Shown: positions 51,328 to 60,678 of the stretch, piece after piece
Layout of the letters: each line of letters begins with the position of its first letter
Numbering within the stretch: the first letter of the stretch is position 1
Source of the DNA: Candidatus Saccharimonadota bacterium
Lineage (GTDB): Bacteria > Patescibacteriota > Saccharimonadia > Saccharimonadales > Saccharimonadaceae
Direction: 5' to 3'
Length of the DNA stretch: 64,000 nt
NCBI GenBank assembly: GCA_017536895.1
Contig: JAFWCN010000006.1
Location: 57,389 to 121,388, forward strand
Program-made: the position numbers and the translations under genes
Notes under the pieces: model-generated
What the model saw: the letters and a program-made list of their open reading frames with translations, nothing else
Told to the model about the DNA's origin: nothing
The model's database searches: none

Positions 51328-52666
51328 ACTGTATAATACCGTAAATCGCAAGCTAGAAGAATTTAAGCCATTATCTGATGTGGTCAAGATTTACACTTGC
51401 GGGCCGACGGTGTATTCTCGAGCACACATCGGGAATTTGACGGCCTATGTTTATTGGGATTTGTTGGTGCGGGTTTTGAAGGCAAGTGGTTTTGACGTAA
51501 AACGAGTACTAAATTTGACTGACGTGGGACATTTGGTGTCGGATGGTGATGAAGGGGAGGATAAACTTGAAAAGGGTGCCGAGCGCGAAGGCAAAACAGT
51601 TTGGGAAATAGCGGATAATTATATTAATGCATTTATGACAGACTATCGTGATTTGGAGCTGGTGGAGCCGGAGGTATTAGCGCGGGCGACTGACTATATT
51701 GAAGAGGATATGCAAGCGGTTGATTTGATGCGTGAGCATGGTTTTGTTTATGAGACAAAGGATGGGATGTATTATGACACTTCTAAGTTTGATGGGTATG
51801 CTGACTTTGCGCGACTAGATTTGGCGGGCTTGCAGGCGGGAGCGCGAGTTGAATTTTCAGCGGAAAAGAAAAATGCTTCGGACTTTGCGGTATGGAAGTT
51901 TATTCAGCCGGGTGAGCGGCATGCGATGCGTTGGGATTATCTAGGGCGACCTGGTTATCCAGGATGGCATCTGGAATGCGCTACGATTATTCATAAAGAA
52001 CTCGGTGAGCCAATTGATATTCATACTGGGGGAATTGACCATATTCCGGTGCATCATACCAATGAGATTGCGGAATGTTTTGCAGCTTATGGTACGAAAT
52101 TATCGGAATACTGGCTACATTGTAATTTCATTACGATTGATGGAGAGAAGATTTCGAAATCGCTCGGAAATACTTATATGCTTGATGATTTAGCCGAGCG
52201 AGGTTTTACGGCGATGGATTATAAAATGTGGGTGCTCTCTGGGCATTATCAGGGCACGCGGAACTTTACATTTGAATCACTGGCGGCAGCGAAACAGCGG
52301 AGGCTAAATTGGCGCAACAAAATCGCAGAGTATTATCAGTCAAATCTTCCTGGTGATAGAGCAGCTATGGACAGGGTAATGGAGGCGGTGGAAAATAACT
52401 TGAACTCGCCGGAGGCGTTTTCGATTATCGATAATGCTGATTTGTCACTTGAACAATGGGGATTAATTGATCAGTTGTTTGGCCTGAGATTATTAGAAGA
52501 TACCCCTGATATTGCGGCAAAATCTTACGCGCTGATTAAAGAGCGTGAGGAAGCAAGACGGTCGAAGGATTTTGCGCGTGCGGATGAGATTCGCGACGAA
52601 TTAGCTCGTGACAACATTACGACGAAGGACACGCCCGAAGGTCCGGTGTGGCAATATATCAAATGA
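51320..52666 (+). CDS. cysS: Cysteinyl-tRNA synthetase
   Basis: This is a 448-residue class I synthetase. The HIGH-type motif is ARAHIGNLTAYV, the zinc cysteine is in TCGPTVYS, and the second zinc region is GWHLECATIIHKELGEPIDIHTGGIDHIPVHHTNEIAE. The KMSKS-type motif is GEKISKSLGN. It charges tRNA-Cys. The stop overlaps queH through an ATGA junction. Confidence 0.96.
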   Translation: MLKLYNTVNRKLEEFKPLSDVVKIYTCGPTVYSRAHIGNLTAYVYWDLLVRVLKASGFDVKRVLNLTDVGHLVSDGDEGEDKLEKGAEREGKTVWEIADNYINAFMTDYRDLELVEPEVLARATDYIEEDMQAVDLMREHGFVYETKDGMYYDTSKFDGYADFARLDLAGLQAGARVEFSAEKKNASDFAVWKFIQPGERHAMRWDYLGRPGYPGWHLECATIIHKELGEPIDIHTGGIDHIPVHHTNEIAECFAAYGTKLSEYWLHCNFITIDGEKISKSLGNTYMLDDLAERGFTAMDYKMWVLSGHYQGTRNFTFESLAAAKQRRLNWRNKIAEYYQSNLPGDRAAMDRVMEAVENNLNSPEAFSIIDNADLSLEQWGLIDQLFGLRLLEDTPDIAAKSYALIKEREEARRSKDFARADEIRDELARDNITTKDTPEGPVWQYIK

Positions 52667-53238
52667 AACTTTTGATGCATACTTGCTGTGCGCCGTGTTC
52701 GGTGTATTGTATTGATGCTTTACGCGCTGAAGGGATTGAGCCGGAACTATTTTGGTATAATCCAAACATTCATCCGTTTATGGAATATAAAGCACGGCGG
52801 GATTGTTTGCGTGATTTTGCTTCATCGGTAGGTGTGAAGTTGATTATTAATGAAGATTATGGACTGGATGAGTTTTGCCGAAATGTAGTGAATGATATTC
52901 CGGGGCGCTGCGTGAATTACTGCTACCGCAAGCGAATTGGCGAGACGGTGCTGTTCGCGGTAGAGAATGGTTATGATGCGTTTACAACTACGCTTTTAGT
53001 GTCACCGTATCAGAAACACGAGGAGCTTAAGGCTGTATGCGAAGAACTAGCTGCGGCGGCGGGAATTAAATTTGTTTACCGAGACTTTAGGGTGGGATTC
53101 CGTGCTGGACAGGCTAAGGCAAGGGAGCTAGGACTATATATGCAGAAATATTGTGGGTGTATCTTCTCGGAAGAGGAACGGTACAAGAAGCAAATTGAAA
53201 AGGACTTGACTTTAAACAATGAGGCATCAATCAAATAA
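52663..53238 (+). CDS. queH: Epoxyqueuosine reductase QueH
   Basis: This 191-residue protein begins MKLLMHTCCAPCS and has CVNYCYRKRIGET, FTTTLLVSPYQKHEEL and KYCGCIFSEEERY, the cysteines of the QueH (DUF208) family. QueH reduces epoxyqueuosine to queuosine in tRNA. I chose the ATG at 52663, coupled to the cysS stop. Together with queA and tgt nearby it supplies the late steps of queuosine synthesis. Confidence 0.92.
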   Translation: MKLLMHTCCAPCSVYCIDALRAEGIEPELFWYNPNIHPFMEYKARRDCLRDFASSVGVKLIINEDYGLDEFCRNVVNDIPGRCVNYCYRKRIGETVLFAVENGYDAFTTTLLVSPYQKHEELKAVCEELAAAAGIKFVYRDFRVGFRAGQAKARELGLYMQKYCGCIFSEEERYKKQIEKDLTLNNEASIK

Positions 53239-53389
53239 CATAATAATTGACTCTCTGCGAATTAAGAAAATACAAGATAGGATCATTAAAAACTATTTAA
53301 TTTCTAGAATGAAGAGGAAACGAGGCATAAAACGTCTGATTCTTGTAACAAAATCAGGGGAAGCCATTGACATTGGAAAACTAGTTTGA
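53219..53389 (+). CDS. Candidate 56-residue basic protein
   Basis: An ORF starting within the last codons of queH encodes MRHQSNNIIIDSLRIKKIQ... and ends GIKRLILVTKSGEAIDIGKLV. It is very basic, with a C-terminal beta-type sequence. There is no good ribosome binding site, but translation could be coupled to queH, and it is followed by a terminator-like hairpin at 53404. I do not recognise it, and it could be chance. Confidence 0.4.
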   Translation: MRHQSNNIIIDSLRIKKIQDRIIKNYLISRMKRKRGIKRLILVTKSGEAIDIGKLV

Positions 53390-53403
53390 TATTCTATAAT
53401 TAG

Positions 53404-53446
53404 AAAGTCCTTGGAGGGCTCACCTAGAGCCTAGCCCGGGGACTTC
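53404..53446 (+). terminator. Terminator-like hairpin before queA
   Basis: AAAGTCC and GGACTT flank an inner GGGCT/AGCC pair, followed by TCTTTC. The stem has interruptions. Confidence 0.5.
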
Positions 53447-53454
53447 TTTCATGT

Positions 53455-53460
53455 TATAAT
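53455..53460 (+). promoter_or_regulatory. -10 box of queA
   Basis: TGTTATAAT lies eight bases before the ATG at 53469; predicted leader is at most two bases. Confidence 0.62.
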
Positions 53461-53468
53461 ATGTAAAT

Positions 53469-54458
53469 ATGTTAGTTTCGGATTATAATTATGACCTACC
53501 GGAGGAGAGGATTGCAAAGTTCCCGCCAAAAGAGCGGGGTTCGACCAGACTGTTGGTGTTAAACCGCAATAACGGTGAGATTGTTGACTCGTATTATCGA
53601 GATTTAGATCAATTCTTGAACCCTGGCGATGTCCTGATTATAAACGATACAAAAGTAATGCAATCGAGACTTTTTTGTAAGCTGTCTGATGGGCGAAAAC
53701 GGGAACTAGTTGTGCTAGAAAAGCACGGTGACGAGCCGCAAAGGGTAATGTACCGAGGTAAGCTTCACGATGGAGATGAATTGACGATTGATAATAATAC
53801 CATTAAAATTGTCAAAATTCTCGGGAATGGCATTGCGGAGGTTGAGTCTGAGATGCCCTTGGCAGAGTTGGCTGAGAAATATGGCACTGTGCCTTTGCCA
53901 CCATACCTGCATCGTGATGCAACCGAAGATGACAAGAAACGGTATCAAACAGTATGGGCAAAGAACATGGGTTCAGCCGCTGCGCCAACTGCGTCACTGA
54001 ATATGACAGATGAGTTACTTGAAAGGTTGCGACAAAAAGGTGTAATTGTGAGATACTTAACTCTGCATGTTGGGCTTGGAACGTTTTTACCTATTCGCTC
54101 TGATAACGTGGAAGAGCACAAGATGCACTCGGAATGGTTTAATATCCCGGAAGATACACTAGACGCGATTAAGAGCCACGAAGGAAGAATTGTAGCATTA
54201 GGCACTACAGTGGCAAGAACTCTGGAATACTACGGCAAGACTGGCAAAACATCGGGCGAGGATGATATATTTATCTATCCGGGGTTTGAATTTAAGGTGG
54301 TCGATGCTTTGATTACGAATTATCATGCGCCAAAGTCAACAGTGTTGATGCTAGCTTCGGCTTTTGCGGGTTGGGATAATTTAAAGAATGCTTATGAGCA
54401 CGCGATTGATGAAAAATATAACTTTTTAAGCTATGGAGATTCAATGTTGATATGTTAA
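53469..54458 (+). CDS. queA: S-adenosylmethionine:tRNA ribosyltransferase-isomerase
   Basis: This 329-residue QueA contains YDLPEERIAKFPPKERGSTRLL at the N-terminus, GDVLIINDTKV, TLHVGLGTFLPIR and NYHAPKSTVLMLASAFAG. It adds the epoxycyclopentanediol group from SAM to preQ1 in tRNA. The usual DRYQTVYA-type segment appears as KRYQTVWAK. It overlaps tgt by seven bases. Confidence 0.96.
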   Translation: MLVSDYNYDLPEERIAKFPPKERGSTRLLVLNRNNGEIVDSYYRDLDQFLNPGDVLIINDTKVMQSRLFCKLSDGRKRELVVLEKHGDEPQRVMYRGKLHDGDELTIDNNTIKIVKILGNGIAEVESEMPLAELAEKYGTVPLPPYLHRDATEDDKKRYQTVWAKNMGSAAAPTASLNMTDELLERLRQKGVIVRYLTLHVGLGTFLPIRSDNVEEHKMHSEWFNIPEDTLDAIKSHEGRIVALGTTVARTLEYYGKTGKTSGEDDIFIYPGFEFKVVDALITNYHAPKSTVLMLASAFAGWDNLKNAYEHAIDEKYNFLSYGDSMLIC

Positions 54459-55576
54459 AGTTTGATATTATAAAGCGTGATGGGCTAGCTAGAGCTGGAG
54501 TAATTCATACTCCACATGGTGATATCAAGACGCCGGCTTTTATCGGTGCGGCAACTAAGGCGACGGTGAAAGCTTTGACAATGAAAGAAATGCGCGAGCT
54601 TGGCTCGCAAGCGATACTCGCAAATACCTATCATTTGATATTAGCCCCAGGGTCGGATTTGATTGAAGAGGCAGGTGGAGTAGCGAAGTTTTCGAGTTGG
54701 CATGGGCCGATGTTCACTGACTCAGGCGGATTTCAGATTTTTTCCTTGCCAGATGTAAAAATTACTGAGGAGGGGGCGAAGTTTAAATCGCATATTAATG
54801 GCGATAAATTTGAAATGACTCCGGAGTCGAGCATGCAGGATCAGTGGAAAATTGGCGCGGATATTCATATGGCGTTTGACCATTTGACTAAAACTGAGGA
54901 GCGGAAAGATATCGAGACTGCGATGCATCGAACACACCAATGGCTTGATAGGTGTGTAGACGAGCATAATAAGTTAGCTGAGGTTGCGAAAAAGGAAGGC
55001 AAAGACGAACAGTTTCTTTATGCTGTAGTACAAGGCGGAACTTTTAATGATCTTCGCGCTGAATCAGCCAAATACTGCGCTTCAAAGAATCCGGACGGGT
55101 TTGGGATTGGTGGAGTGTTTGTTGCTGACAGAATGGATGAGATGCTAAAAACGGTTAATTCAATATTGCCAGAGAATAAACCACGGCATTTGCTTGGTAT
55201 GGGTCAGGAGCCGATTGATTTGTTTGTTGGGGTGGAGCAGGGGATTGATACATTTGATTGTGTAGCTCCGACGAGAATGGCACGAAATGGTTCGCTTTAT
55301 ACTCTAGATGGACGAATTAATATCAAAAATGCTAAATATAAACATGATTTTACGCCTTTGATGGAAGATTGTGATTGCGAATGTTGTAGAAATTACAACA
55401 AAGTATATTTGCATCATTTGTTTAAAACTGATGAAATAACAGCAAAAGTGCTAGCTTCGATTCACAATGAAAGATTTGTGGTGAGGACGGTAGATAATAT
55501 TCGGGAAGCTTTATTAAACGATTCTTTCCAGGAATATAAGCAGGAGTTTCTGAGCAAATACTATCGTTCACTGTAA
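54452..55576 (+). CDS. tgt: Queuine/preQ1 tRNA-ribosyltransferase (TGT)
   Basis: This is a 374-residue TGT. FTDSGGFQIFSL carries the catalytic Asp region, GGVFVADRMDEM and LLGMGQEPIDLFVGVEQGIDTFDCVAPTRMARNG the substrate loop, and CDCECCRNYNKVYLHHL the zinc site. It exchanges guanine for preQ1 at the wobble base of target tRNAs. Its stop lies three bases before the end of the convergent surface-protein gene. Confidence 0.96.
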   Translation: MLKFDIIKRDGLARAGVIHTPHGDIKTPAFIGAATKATVKALTMKEMRELGSQAILANTYHLILAPGSDLIEEAGGVAKFSSWHGPMFTDSGGFQIFSLPDVKITEEGAKFKSHINGDKFEMTPESSMQDQWKIGADIHMAFDHLTKTEERKDIETAMHRTHQWLDRCVDEHNKLAEVAKKEGKDEQFLYAVVQGGTFNDLRAESAKYCASKNPDGFGIGGVFVADRMDEMLKTVNSILPENKPRHLLGMGQEPIDLFVGVEQGIDTFDCVAPTRMARNGSLYTLDGRINIKNAKYKHDFTPLMEDCDCECCRNYNKVYLHHLFKTDEITAKVLASIHNERFVVRTVDNIREALLNDSFQEYKQEFLSKYYRSL

Positions 55577-55579
55577 CTT

Positions 55580-57769
55580 TTATGGATTCACTATCCACGG
55601 ATCTGTAGCGGTTCCTGTGCCACTCACGGCCATAGTTCCAGAGGTGAGGGAAATGGCGGGACGCACACCGCGCGCGGTGCCAACTTGGGTCCAACTGAGA
55701 GCGCCGCCCGCGGCCAGACCGAAGCCGCCTACATTACCATTTGAGGAACGGGAGGAAGGGGACAACGCCCAAAAGAAAACACCGGAGCGCAGGAATGAAT
55801 TATCATGATAAGGAGTGGTGGATGAAGATCGACCAGAACCTGCAAAAGCGATTTCATCAGCGGTAAGAAGGGCTGCTGGGTATTTAAGTTGATTGGATAC
55901 TCCAGTGCTTCCTGCTACATAACGGTAAAGGTCTACGGTACTACGATCTATTTGGCTATATTTATTTCCACAGGTGAGGGATGGAGCTTGGGCGGTATTT
56001 ACATTTCTTGGATATACACCAAAGTAATAAACTTGTTTGCCTGAAGTGCCATAGGTGGAGAAGATGGTAGTAGATTCAGCTAGTGGAGTAGTCCAGTCCG
56101 TGGCTGTATTCATAGTACGATCGTTACAGTATCCTGCACTTGGCTCTAGTTTAGAAGTATAGCTAGTCATGTTGTTAGCATACCAAGTGTCTTCAATATA
56201 TTCTTTGATAGTGGAGCGAGTATTATTAGCTCCTGGGTTAGAGTTAGAACCAAAGACTTGAGCAATAGTACCGGACTGGGAGGTATTAACGGCATAGGTA
56301 GAGTTATGAGTATAGCCTATGCGGACGATTTGTTGGTTGTCAGAAGAAGTACCGTTGAAAGCTGAAGTGGTGACTTGAGCATTAGTCGTACTATTAGCGC
56401 AAGTAGAGCCAGTCCATTTGCCTTGGTAGATCATCTTGACACCACCAGAGCCAGTAGTACGGACGATGCGCCAACAGGTGTCATTAGTCGTAAGGCCGGA
56501 TTTACTGCTAGCGGATGAGAGGACGACGGTGTTAGGCCAAGCGGCATTATCTCCATCACTACCATAAGTACCTACTGTATTATCTAAAATGCCACGGTAG
56601 TAGTAGATTTTGCTGGTGTTAGCAGCATCAGAGGCAGTGCCAAAGACTGAGCTGTTGTATTCATAGACGCCGGAGTTGTCGGTGGTAATATCAGCACGGA
56701 GCTCAGCGAGGGTTTGGGTGCCTTTGCTCATGGAGGCTACCACATCGTAAATAGGCCTCTTGGTCCACATAGCATAAAGATTAAGAGAATTAGATGATTG
56801 AGTTTGGTCTAGCGTCCAGGTGAGATTAGTTCCACTACCATCAGGGTTGTAGGTAGTACCAGTACAGATGCCTCCATCTGCTACTTGGACTGTGCACCAG
56901 CCTTTGAAGTAATAATCTGTTCTAGCCGGCACTTGGTTCGAGATGGTTACTTGATCACTAAAGGTATCACTTGAGACATTAGCTGGCATGTTGGTGACAG
57001 TATCGGTGGTGTTTTTGTTATAGGTAATGGAGTAAGGTGTAGGGTTAACAAAAGCAGTGATTACGAAGGTATTAGCATAGGAGCCTGGAGCTTGGGTGTT
57101 GTCTATTCTGGTTCCTAGGGTAATAGTATAGTCATTGAAAGTAGTGGGATTAGACGAAGTAGTTCTATCTAGTACAATGGAGTTAATAGTATCAGTGGGG
57201 CCTGGAATGTAGTTAGAATTAGCTTGTGAGTTTAGTTTACTTGGTTTAAAGCCCCAAGTATTGTTGTAAGTAGAAGATGAGGAATAGTCTGATTCTGAGA
57301 TGGAGGTAGTGATTGATGGAATAATCTTAGAACTGTCAGTAGTATTAATCAATGCATTATTATTAGAGCCACTGGTACTTGCTTTAATGCCTAGTTCATA
57401 GCCTGAGGCACTATCAGTCTTTACTCTTACATTATTTGTAGCAGTACTTGATGCAAAGGTACCATTATCAGAAGGCATAACATCAACACTAAGACCTTCC
57501 GTGATACTAAGGGTGATAGTGGAGGTGGTAGCATTAGCTGAGCCGTTGAGGCCGAAGAGGTTAGTGGCTCCAGTAAACAAAGAGAGGGATAAAGACAGTA
57601 AAGTAATAAGGATAAAGCCTGTGATAAAGGCCGAGTTTCTCCGTTTAAAAATAAGCGATATTGTAGTGCTGGTTTGAAGAAGTGCCGAAAAACCGGCGTT
57701 AAAATATCGCCTAATTACTGTGCTCAGTCTATTATTCTGAGTGCTTAGGTACTCTCGTCTTTGCTTCAT
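55580..57769 (-). CDS. Surface protein C: extended signal peptide, InlB-type repeat and DUF6273-like domain
   Basis: This is a 729-residue secreted protein. The first 80 residues are almost identical to those of the protein at 37019-40225 and end in a cleavage-like ANA. An N-terminal beta domain follows (to about 240), then an InlB B-type repeat (about 246-338; YKGWC..., LNLYAMW), then a DUF6273-like lectin domain (about 345-729; LDNTVGTYGSDGDNAAWPNTVV, DTCWRIVRTTGSGGVKMIYQGKW, LSPSSRSSNGNVGGFGLAAGGALS, ARGVRPAISL) ending DPWIVNP. The last part uses GC-rich codons. I prefer the ATG at 57769, shared with the paralogue; ATG 57814 is in frame. Confidence 0.84.
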   Translation of the reverse strand: MKQRREYLSTQNNRLSTVIRRYFNAGFSALLQTSTTISLIFKRRNSAFITGFILITLLSLSLSLFTGATNLFGLNGSANATTSTITLSITEGLSVDVMPSDNGTFASSTATNNVRVKTDSASGYELGIKASTSGSNNNALINTTDSSKIIPSITTSISESDYSSSSTYNNTWGFKPSKLNSQANSNYIPGPTDTINSIVLDRTTSSNPTTFNDYTITLGTRIDNTQAPGSYANTFVITAFVNPTPYSITYNKNTTDTVTNMPANVSSDTFSDQVTISNQVPARTDYYFKGWCTVQVADGGICTGTTYNPDGSGTNLTWTLDQTQSSNSLNLYAMWTKRPIYDVVASMSKGTQTLAELRADITTDNSGVYEYNSSVFGTASDAANTSKIYYYRGILDNTVGTYGSDGDNAAWPNTVVLSSASSKSGLTTNDTCWRIVRTTGSGGVKMIYQGKWTGSTCANSTTNAQVTTSAFNGTSSDNQQIVRIGYTHNSTYAVNTSQSGTIAQVFGSNSNPGANNTRSTIKEYIEDTWYANNMTSYTSKLEPSAGYCNDRTMNTATDWTTPLAESTTIFSTYGTSGKQVYYFGVYPRNVNTAQAPSLTCGNKYSQIDRSTVDLYRYVAGSTGVSNQLKYPAALLTADEIAFAGSGRSSSTTPYHDNSFLRSGVFFWALSPSSRSSNGNVGGFGLAAGGALSWTQVGTARGVRPAISLTSGTMAVSGTGTATDPWIVNP

Positions 57770-57863
57770 GTGCTCCACACATTTTTTAATAAGTTTATAC
57801 TTAAATTTTACCATTCGTCCAGTGGTAGGTCAAGGTTATTTGCTTATATTTATTTGCTTGTGT

Positions 57864-57869
57864 TATAAT
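57864..57869 (+). promoter_or_regulatory. -10 box of leaderless glucan phosphorylase
   Basis: TGTTATAAT lies seven bases before the ATG at 57877. Confidence 0.65.
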
Positions 57870-57876
57870 TATAAGC

Positions 57877-59628
57877 ATGAACGATTTGCAGGATGGGCAG
57901 TATTTTTATCATCCACTGGAGAATATCGAGGATGTAGATATTTTTTATGAAGCGACGGAACGCACCCATCTCACGAAGGCAATTTCGGAAGAGCGGCCTT
58001 ATACCTATTGGACGATTGAGCTATATGACAAGCAAAATGGCATTCGTGGGGGTGGCGGGCTCGGCATTCTTGCAGCTGACACTAGGCGAATGGCAGAGCA
58101 GATGGATGTGCCATTCGCATTGATTACGCCGTTTTATCCCTCGGAAGTTCATCAAAAGATGGTGAACGGACAGGTCGTGGACGAACATACGCCGGTGGAC
58201 TATCGGAAGTATGGTTTTAAGTTTATCGACAAAGTCAATGTAAAATGTTGTGACAATTTGTGTGCGCTCGATGTGATTGAAAAAAAGTTCAAGAGTACGC
58301 GTATCATCGCAATTACCGAGCCGAATTTTGGAGAACTGTATTCTGGAATGAGTTGTTCTGATCACCGACTTTACCAAGAGGTTGCTTTAGGATTTGGCGG
58401 TTATGCGGCTTTGAAGTTGATTGGACTAAAACCCGCTATTATGCAACTAAATGAAGTAGCGACTTTCTTCGCGGCACTAGCAAGGTTAGATGAACTCGCG
58501 CGTAATGGGATGGATTTTTATGAGGCGGTGGTGTATACCCGCAAGCATACTTTATATACCAATCACACCTTAGTACAGGCGGCGGAAGCAGAGTTCTCGT
58601 ATGAACAATTTGAAAGATTTGTATTCCCGAATCTGAAGTCATTGGCAGTTAAAAAGTGGCTTTCGGATAAATTTACTGATGGAAGAATAAAACTCTCGTC
58701 GGTGACGATTGAGATCGCAGAACTAAGATCTGGGGTGTCGAAACTCCATGCGAGGGTAGCAAATTATCGTGACATTGCTGGCAACAAGGTTAAGTTTAAA
58801 GCAATTACTAATGGTATCGACATGAAAACTTGGGTGTTGCCGGATATTTTGAATTTTTATCAATCGGTTGGGGCGCTTGATGACGTACTAGCACCAGTCG
58901 AGGGCTATGGTGCGAAGTTGGATGCCTTGACGGCAGATGATGTACGAAGGTTTAAGTATAAAGGTCGGGAGGTGCTGAATGAGGTGCTGAGAACACGACC
59001 GAACCAATACGGGAAAACACTAAAATTTGACGAGAATGATTTTATCTTTGATTTCAAACGCAGATTTGTGGATTATAAGCGGCCAGAAATGCCGTTTGAA
59101 AACCCGACGCGGCTCCGCAGGATTCTAGAAGCTCATAATGCTCACTATATCCTAACGGGGAGAGTTCATGCGGGTGATAGTATTATGGGCGGTAAACTGA
59201 AACGAGTGCTTGATATTATCGACCAAGATGATTATCTAAAAACGCACGTGCATTATATTGCGGACTATGATGAGAAGTTGGCGTTTGGCTTGTCGTGCGG
59301 GTCAAATGTTGCGATTAATATCCCGATTGTGGGGCTCGAAGCTTGTGGCACCTCCTGGATGAAAGATATTGCGAATTTGAATATTTTGATTTCGACACAT
59401 GATGGTGGCGTAGCGGATGGTTCGATTAATTCGTATCTCAATGTGTCTGGTGCGACTGAGCAGCTGGAGCTCGAGTCATTATACCAACAAATGGAGTCGG
59501 CGGCGGAGCTATGGGAAAATGATTTTGACCTTGAATACACTTTGAAAACCCAGCTTAATACCTTCCTGCCAGTAATCTCCGGCGCTCGCATGATGCAAGA
59601 TTATCTTGACTATTTATTCCCAGCGTGA
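57877..59628 (+). CDS. Alpha-glucan phosphorylase (GT35-like)
   Basis: This is a 583-residue phosphorylase of the short alpha-glucan phosphorylase type. GGGGLGILAADTRRMAEQM is the N-terminal glycine loop. FKRRFVDYKRPEMPFENPTRL and LTGRVHAGD form the nucleotide/sugar-phosphate site, and VGLEACGTSWMKDIAN is the PLP-binding lysine region. In the family this is usually EASGTSGMK, so Trp here is a change next to the lysine. It would release glucose-1-phosphate from a glucan using phosphate. It complements the GT4, GH57 and GH13 genes of this window. Confidence 0.88.
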   Translation: MNDLQDGQYFYHPLENIEDVDIFYEATERTHLTKAISEERPYTYWTIELYDKQNGIRGGGGLGILAADTRRMAEQMDVPFALITPFYPSEVHQKMVNGQVVDEHTPVDYRKYGFKFIDKVNVKCCDNLCALDVIEKKFKSTRIIAITEPNFGELYSGMSCSDHRLYQEVALGFGGYAALKLIGLKPAIMQLNEVATFFAALARLDELARNGMDFYEAVVYTRKHTLYTNHTLVQAAEAEFSYEQFERFVFPNLKSLAVKKWLSDKFTDGRIKLSSVTIEIAELRSGVSKLHARVANYRDIAGNKVKFKAITNGIDMKTWVLPDILNFYQSVGALDDVLAPVEGYGAKLDALTADDVRRFKYKGREVLNEVLRTRPNQYGKTLKFDENDFIFDFKRRFVDYKRPEMPFENPTRLRRILEAHNAHYILTGRVHAGDSIMGGKLKRVLDIIDQDDYLKTHVHYIADYDEKLAFGLSCGSNVAINIPIVGLEACGTSWMKDIANLNILISTHDGGVADGSINSYLNVSGATEQLELESLYQQMESAAELWENDFDLEYTLKTQLNTFLPVISGARMMQDYLDYLFPA

Positions 59629-59678
59629 TAAAATATTGACAAGTCTGGTATCAGACTTTTTTTAATAAAAGGAGTAAG

Positions 59679-60065
59679 ATGGCTAAAATCACAAGAATCA
59701 AGGCGAGCGACGGACCTTCCAAGAAGGAATCTGACGGCGAGCCGGCAATTACTCGAAAAAAAGTTGCTGTAAAAGACAAAAAGACCGAAAAAGCAAAACG
59801 TGAGAAAATTAAAAAAGCCGAGAAGGCAGTAGTCAAAGGCACGAAAAAGGACGAGAAGAAACCGTTTATTCTGATTCGACCGTTCGTAGCGCTGTTTAGG
59901 TATCTACATGACTCTTGGCTCGAACTTCGTCAAGTACGTTGGCCAAATCGCAAAGCCACTTGGAAAATGGTGCTAGCTGTACTAGTATACACAGCACTAT
60001 TCATGGTCGTGATTGCACTACTTGATTTGTTATTTGGTAAACTATTTAATCTAATTTTAGGATAA
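59679..60065 (+). CDS. secE: Preprotein translocase subunit SecE with basic N-terminal extension
   Basis: This 128-residue protein has a lysine-rich N-terminus of about 60 residues, then SWLELRQVRWPNRKATWKMVLAVLVYTALFMVVIALLDLLFGKLFNL, the SecE core with one membrane helix. Typical SecE is about 60-80 residues, so the extension is unusual. It stands at the head of secE-nusG-rplK. It has a GGAG ribosome binding site. Confidence 0.93.
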   Translation: MAKITRIKASDGPSKKESDGEPAITRKKVAVKDKKTEKAKREKIKKAEKAVVKGTKKDEKKPFILIRPFVALFRYLHDSWLELRQVRWPNRKATWKMVLAVLVYTALFMVVIALLDLLFGKLFNLILG

Positions 60066-60074
60066 GGAGAATAT

Positions 60075-60623
60075 ATGGCAGTAAACAGATATGATGATAC
60101 TAGAGCGTGGTATGCGATTTCAACCTACTCTGGCTATGAGGACAAGGTAGCGGATTCGATCAACCAGCGAACCAACACGGCCGAGATGGCGGATAAGATT
60201 TTTGAAGCTATCGTGCCGAAAGAAAAACAAATTGAAATTAAAAACGGCAAACGCAAGATTGTTGATCGCAAAATTTTGCAAGGTTATGTGCTGGTTGACA
60301 TGAAGTTATCTGATGAAACTTGGTATATTATCCGCAACACTCCGGGTGTAACTGGATTTATCGGTACTGGTACACAGCCGACACCGGTATCCGAGAAAGA
60401 AATCACTAAGATCAAAAAGCGCATGGGCGTAGAAGACCCGAAGTTTTCAGTGAAATATGAAGTTGGTGAAGTGGTCTCGATTACCGATGGTCCGTTTAAG
60501 GGCTTTGATGGGTCGATTTCGGAGATTGATGCCGCTAAAGGTAAGCTCAAGGTGATGGTGTCGATGTTTGGACGCGAGACACCGGTCGAGCTCGATGCTT
60601 TGCAAGTAAAGCAATTGAATTAG
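60075..60623 (+). CDS. nusG: Transcription termination/antitermination protein NusG
   Basis: This 182-residue NusG has the NGN domain (WYAISTYSGYEDKVADSINQR, ILQGYVLVDMKL, RNTPGVTGFIGTG) and a C-terminal KOW domain (EVGEVVSITDGPFKGFDGSISEID). It follows secE by nine bases with GGAG upstream. It binds RNA polymerase and links transcription to translation. Confidence 0.96.
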   Translation: MAVNRYDDTRAWYAISTYSGYEDKVADSINQRTNTAEMADKIFEAIVPKEKQIEIKNGKRKIVDRKILQGYVLVDMKLSDETWYIIRNTPGVTGFIGTGTQPTPVSEKEITKIKKRMGVEDPKFSVKYEVGEVVSITDGPFKGFDGSISEIDAAKGKLKVMVSMFGRETPVELDALQVKQLN

Positions 60624-60678
60624 TAGTAAAAGTATGATATAATAGTGCCGTTACGCACTAGAAAGGTATTTATTAAAC

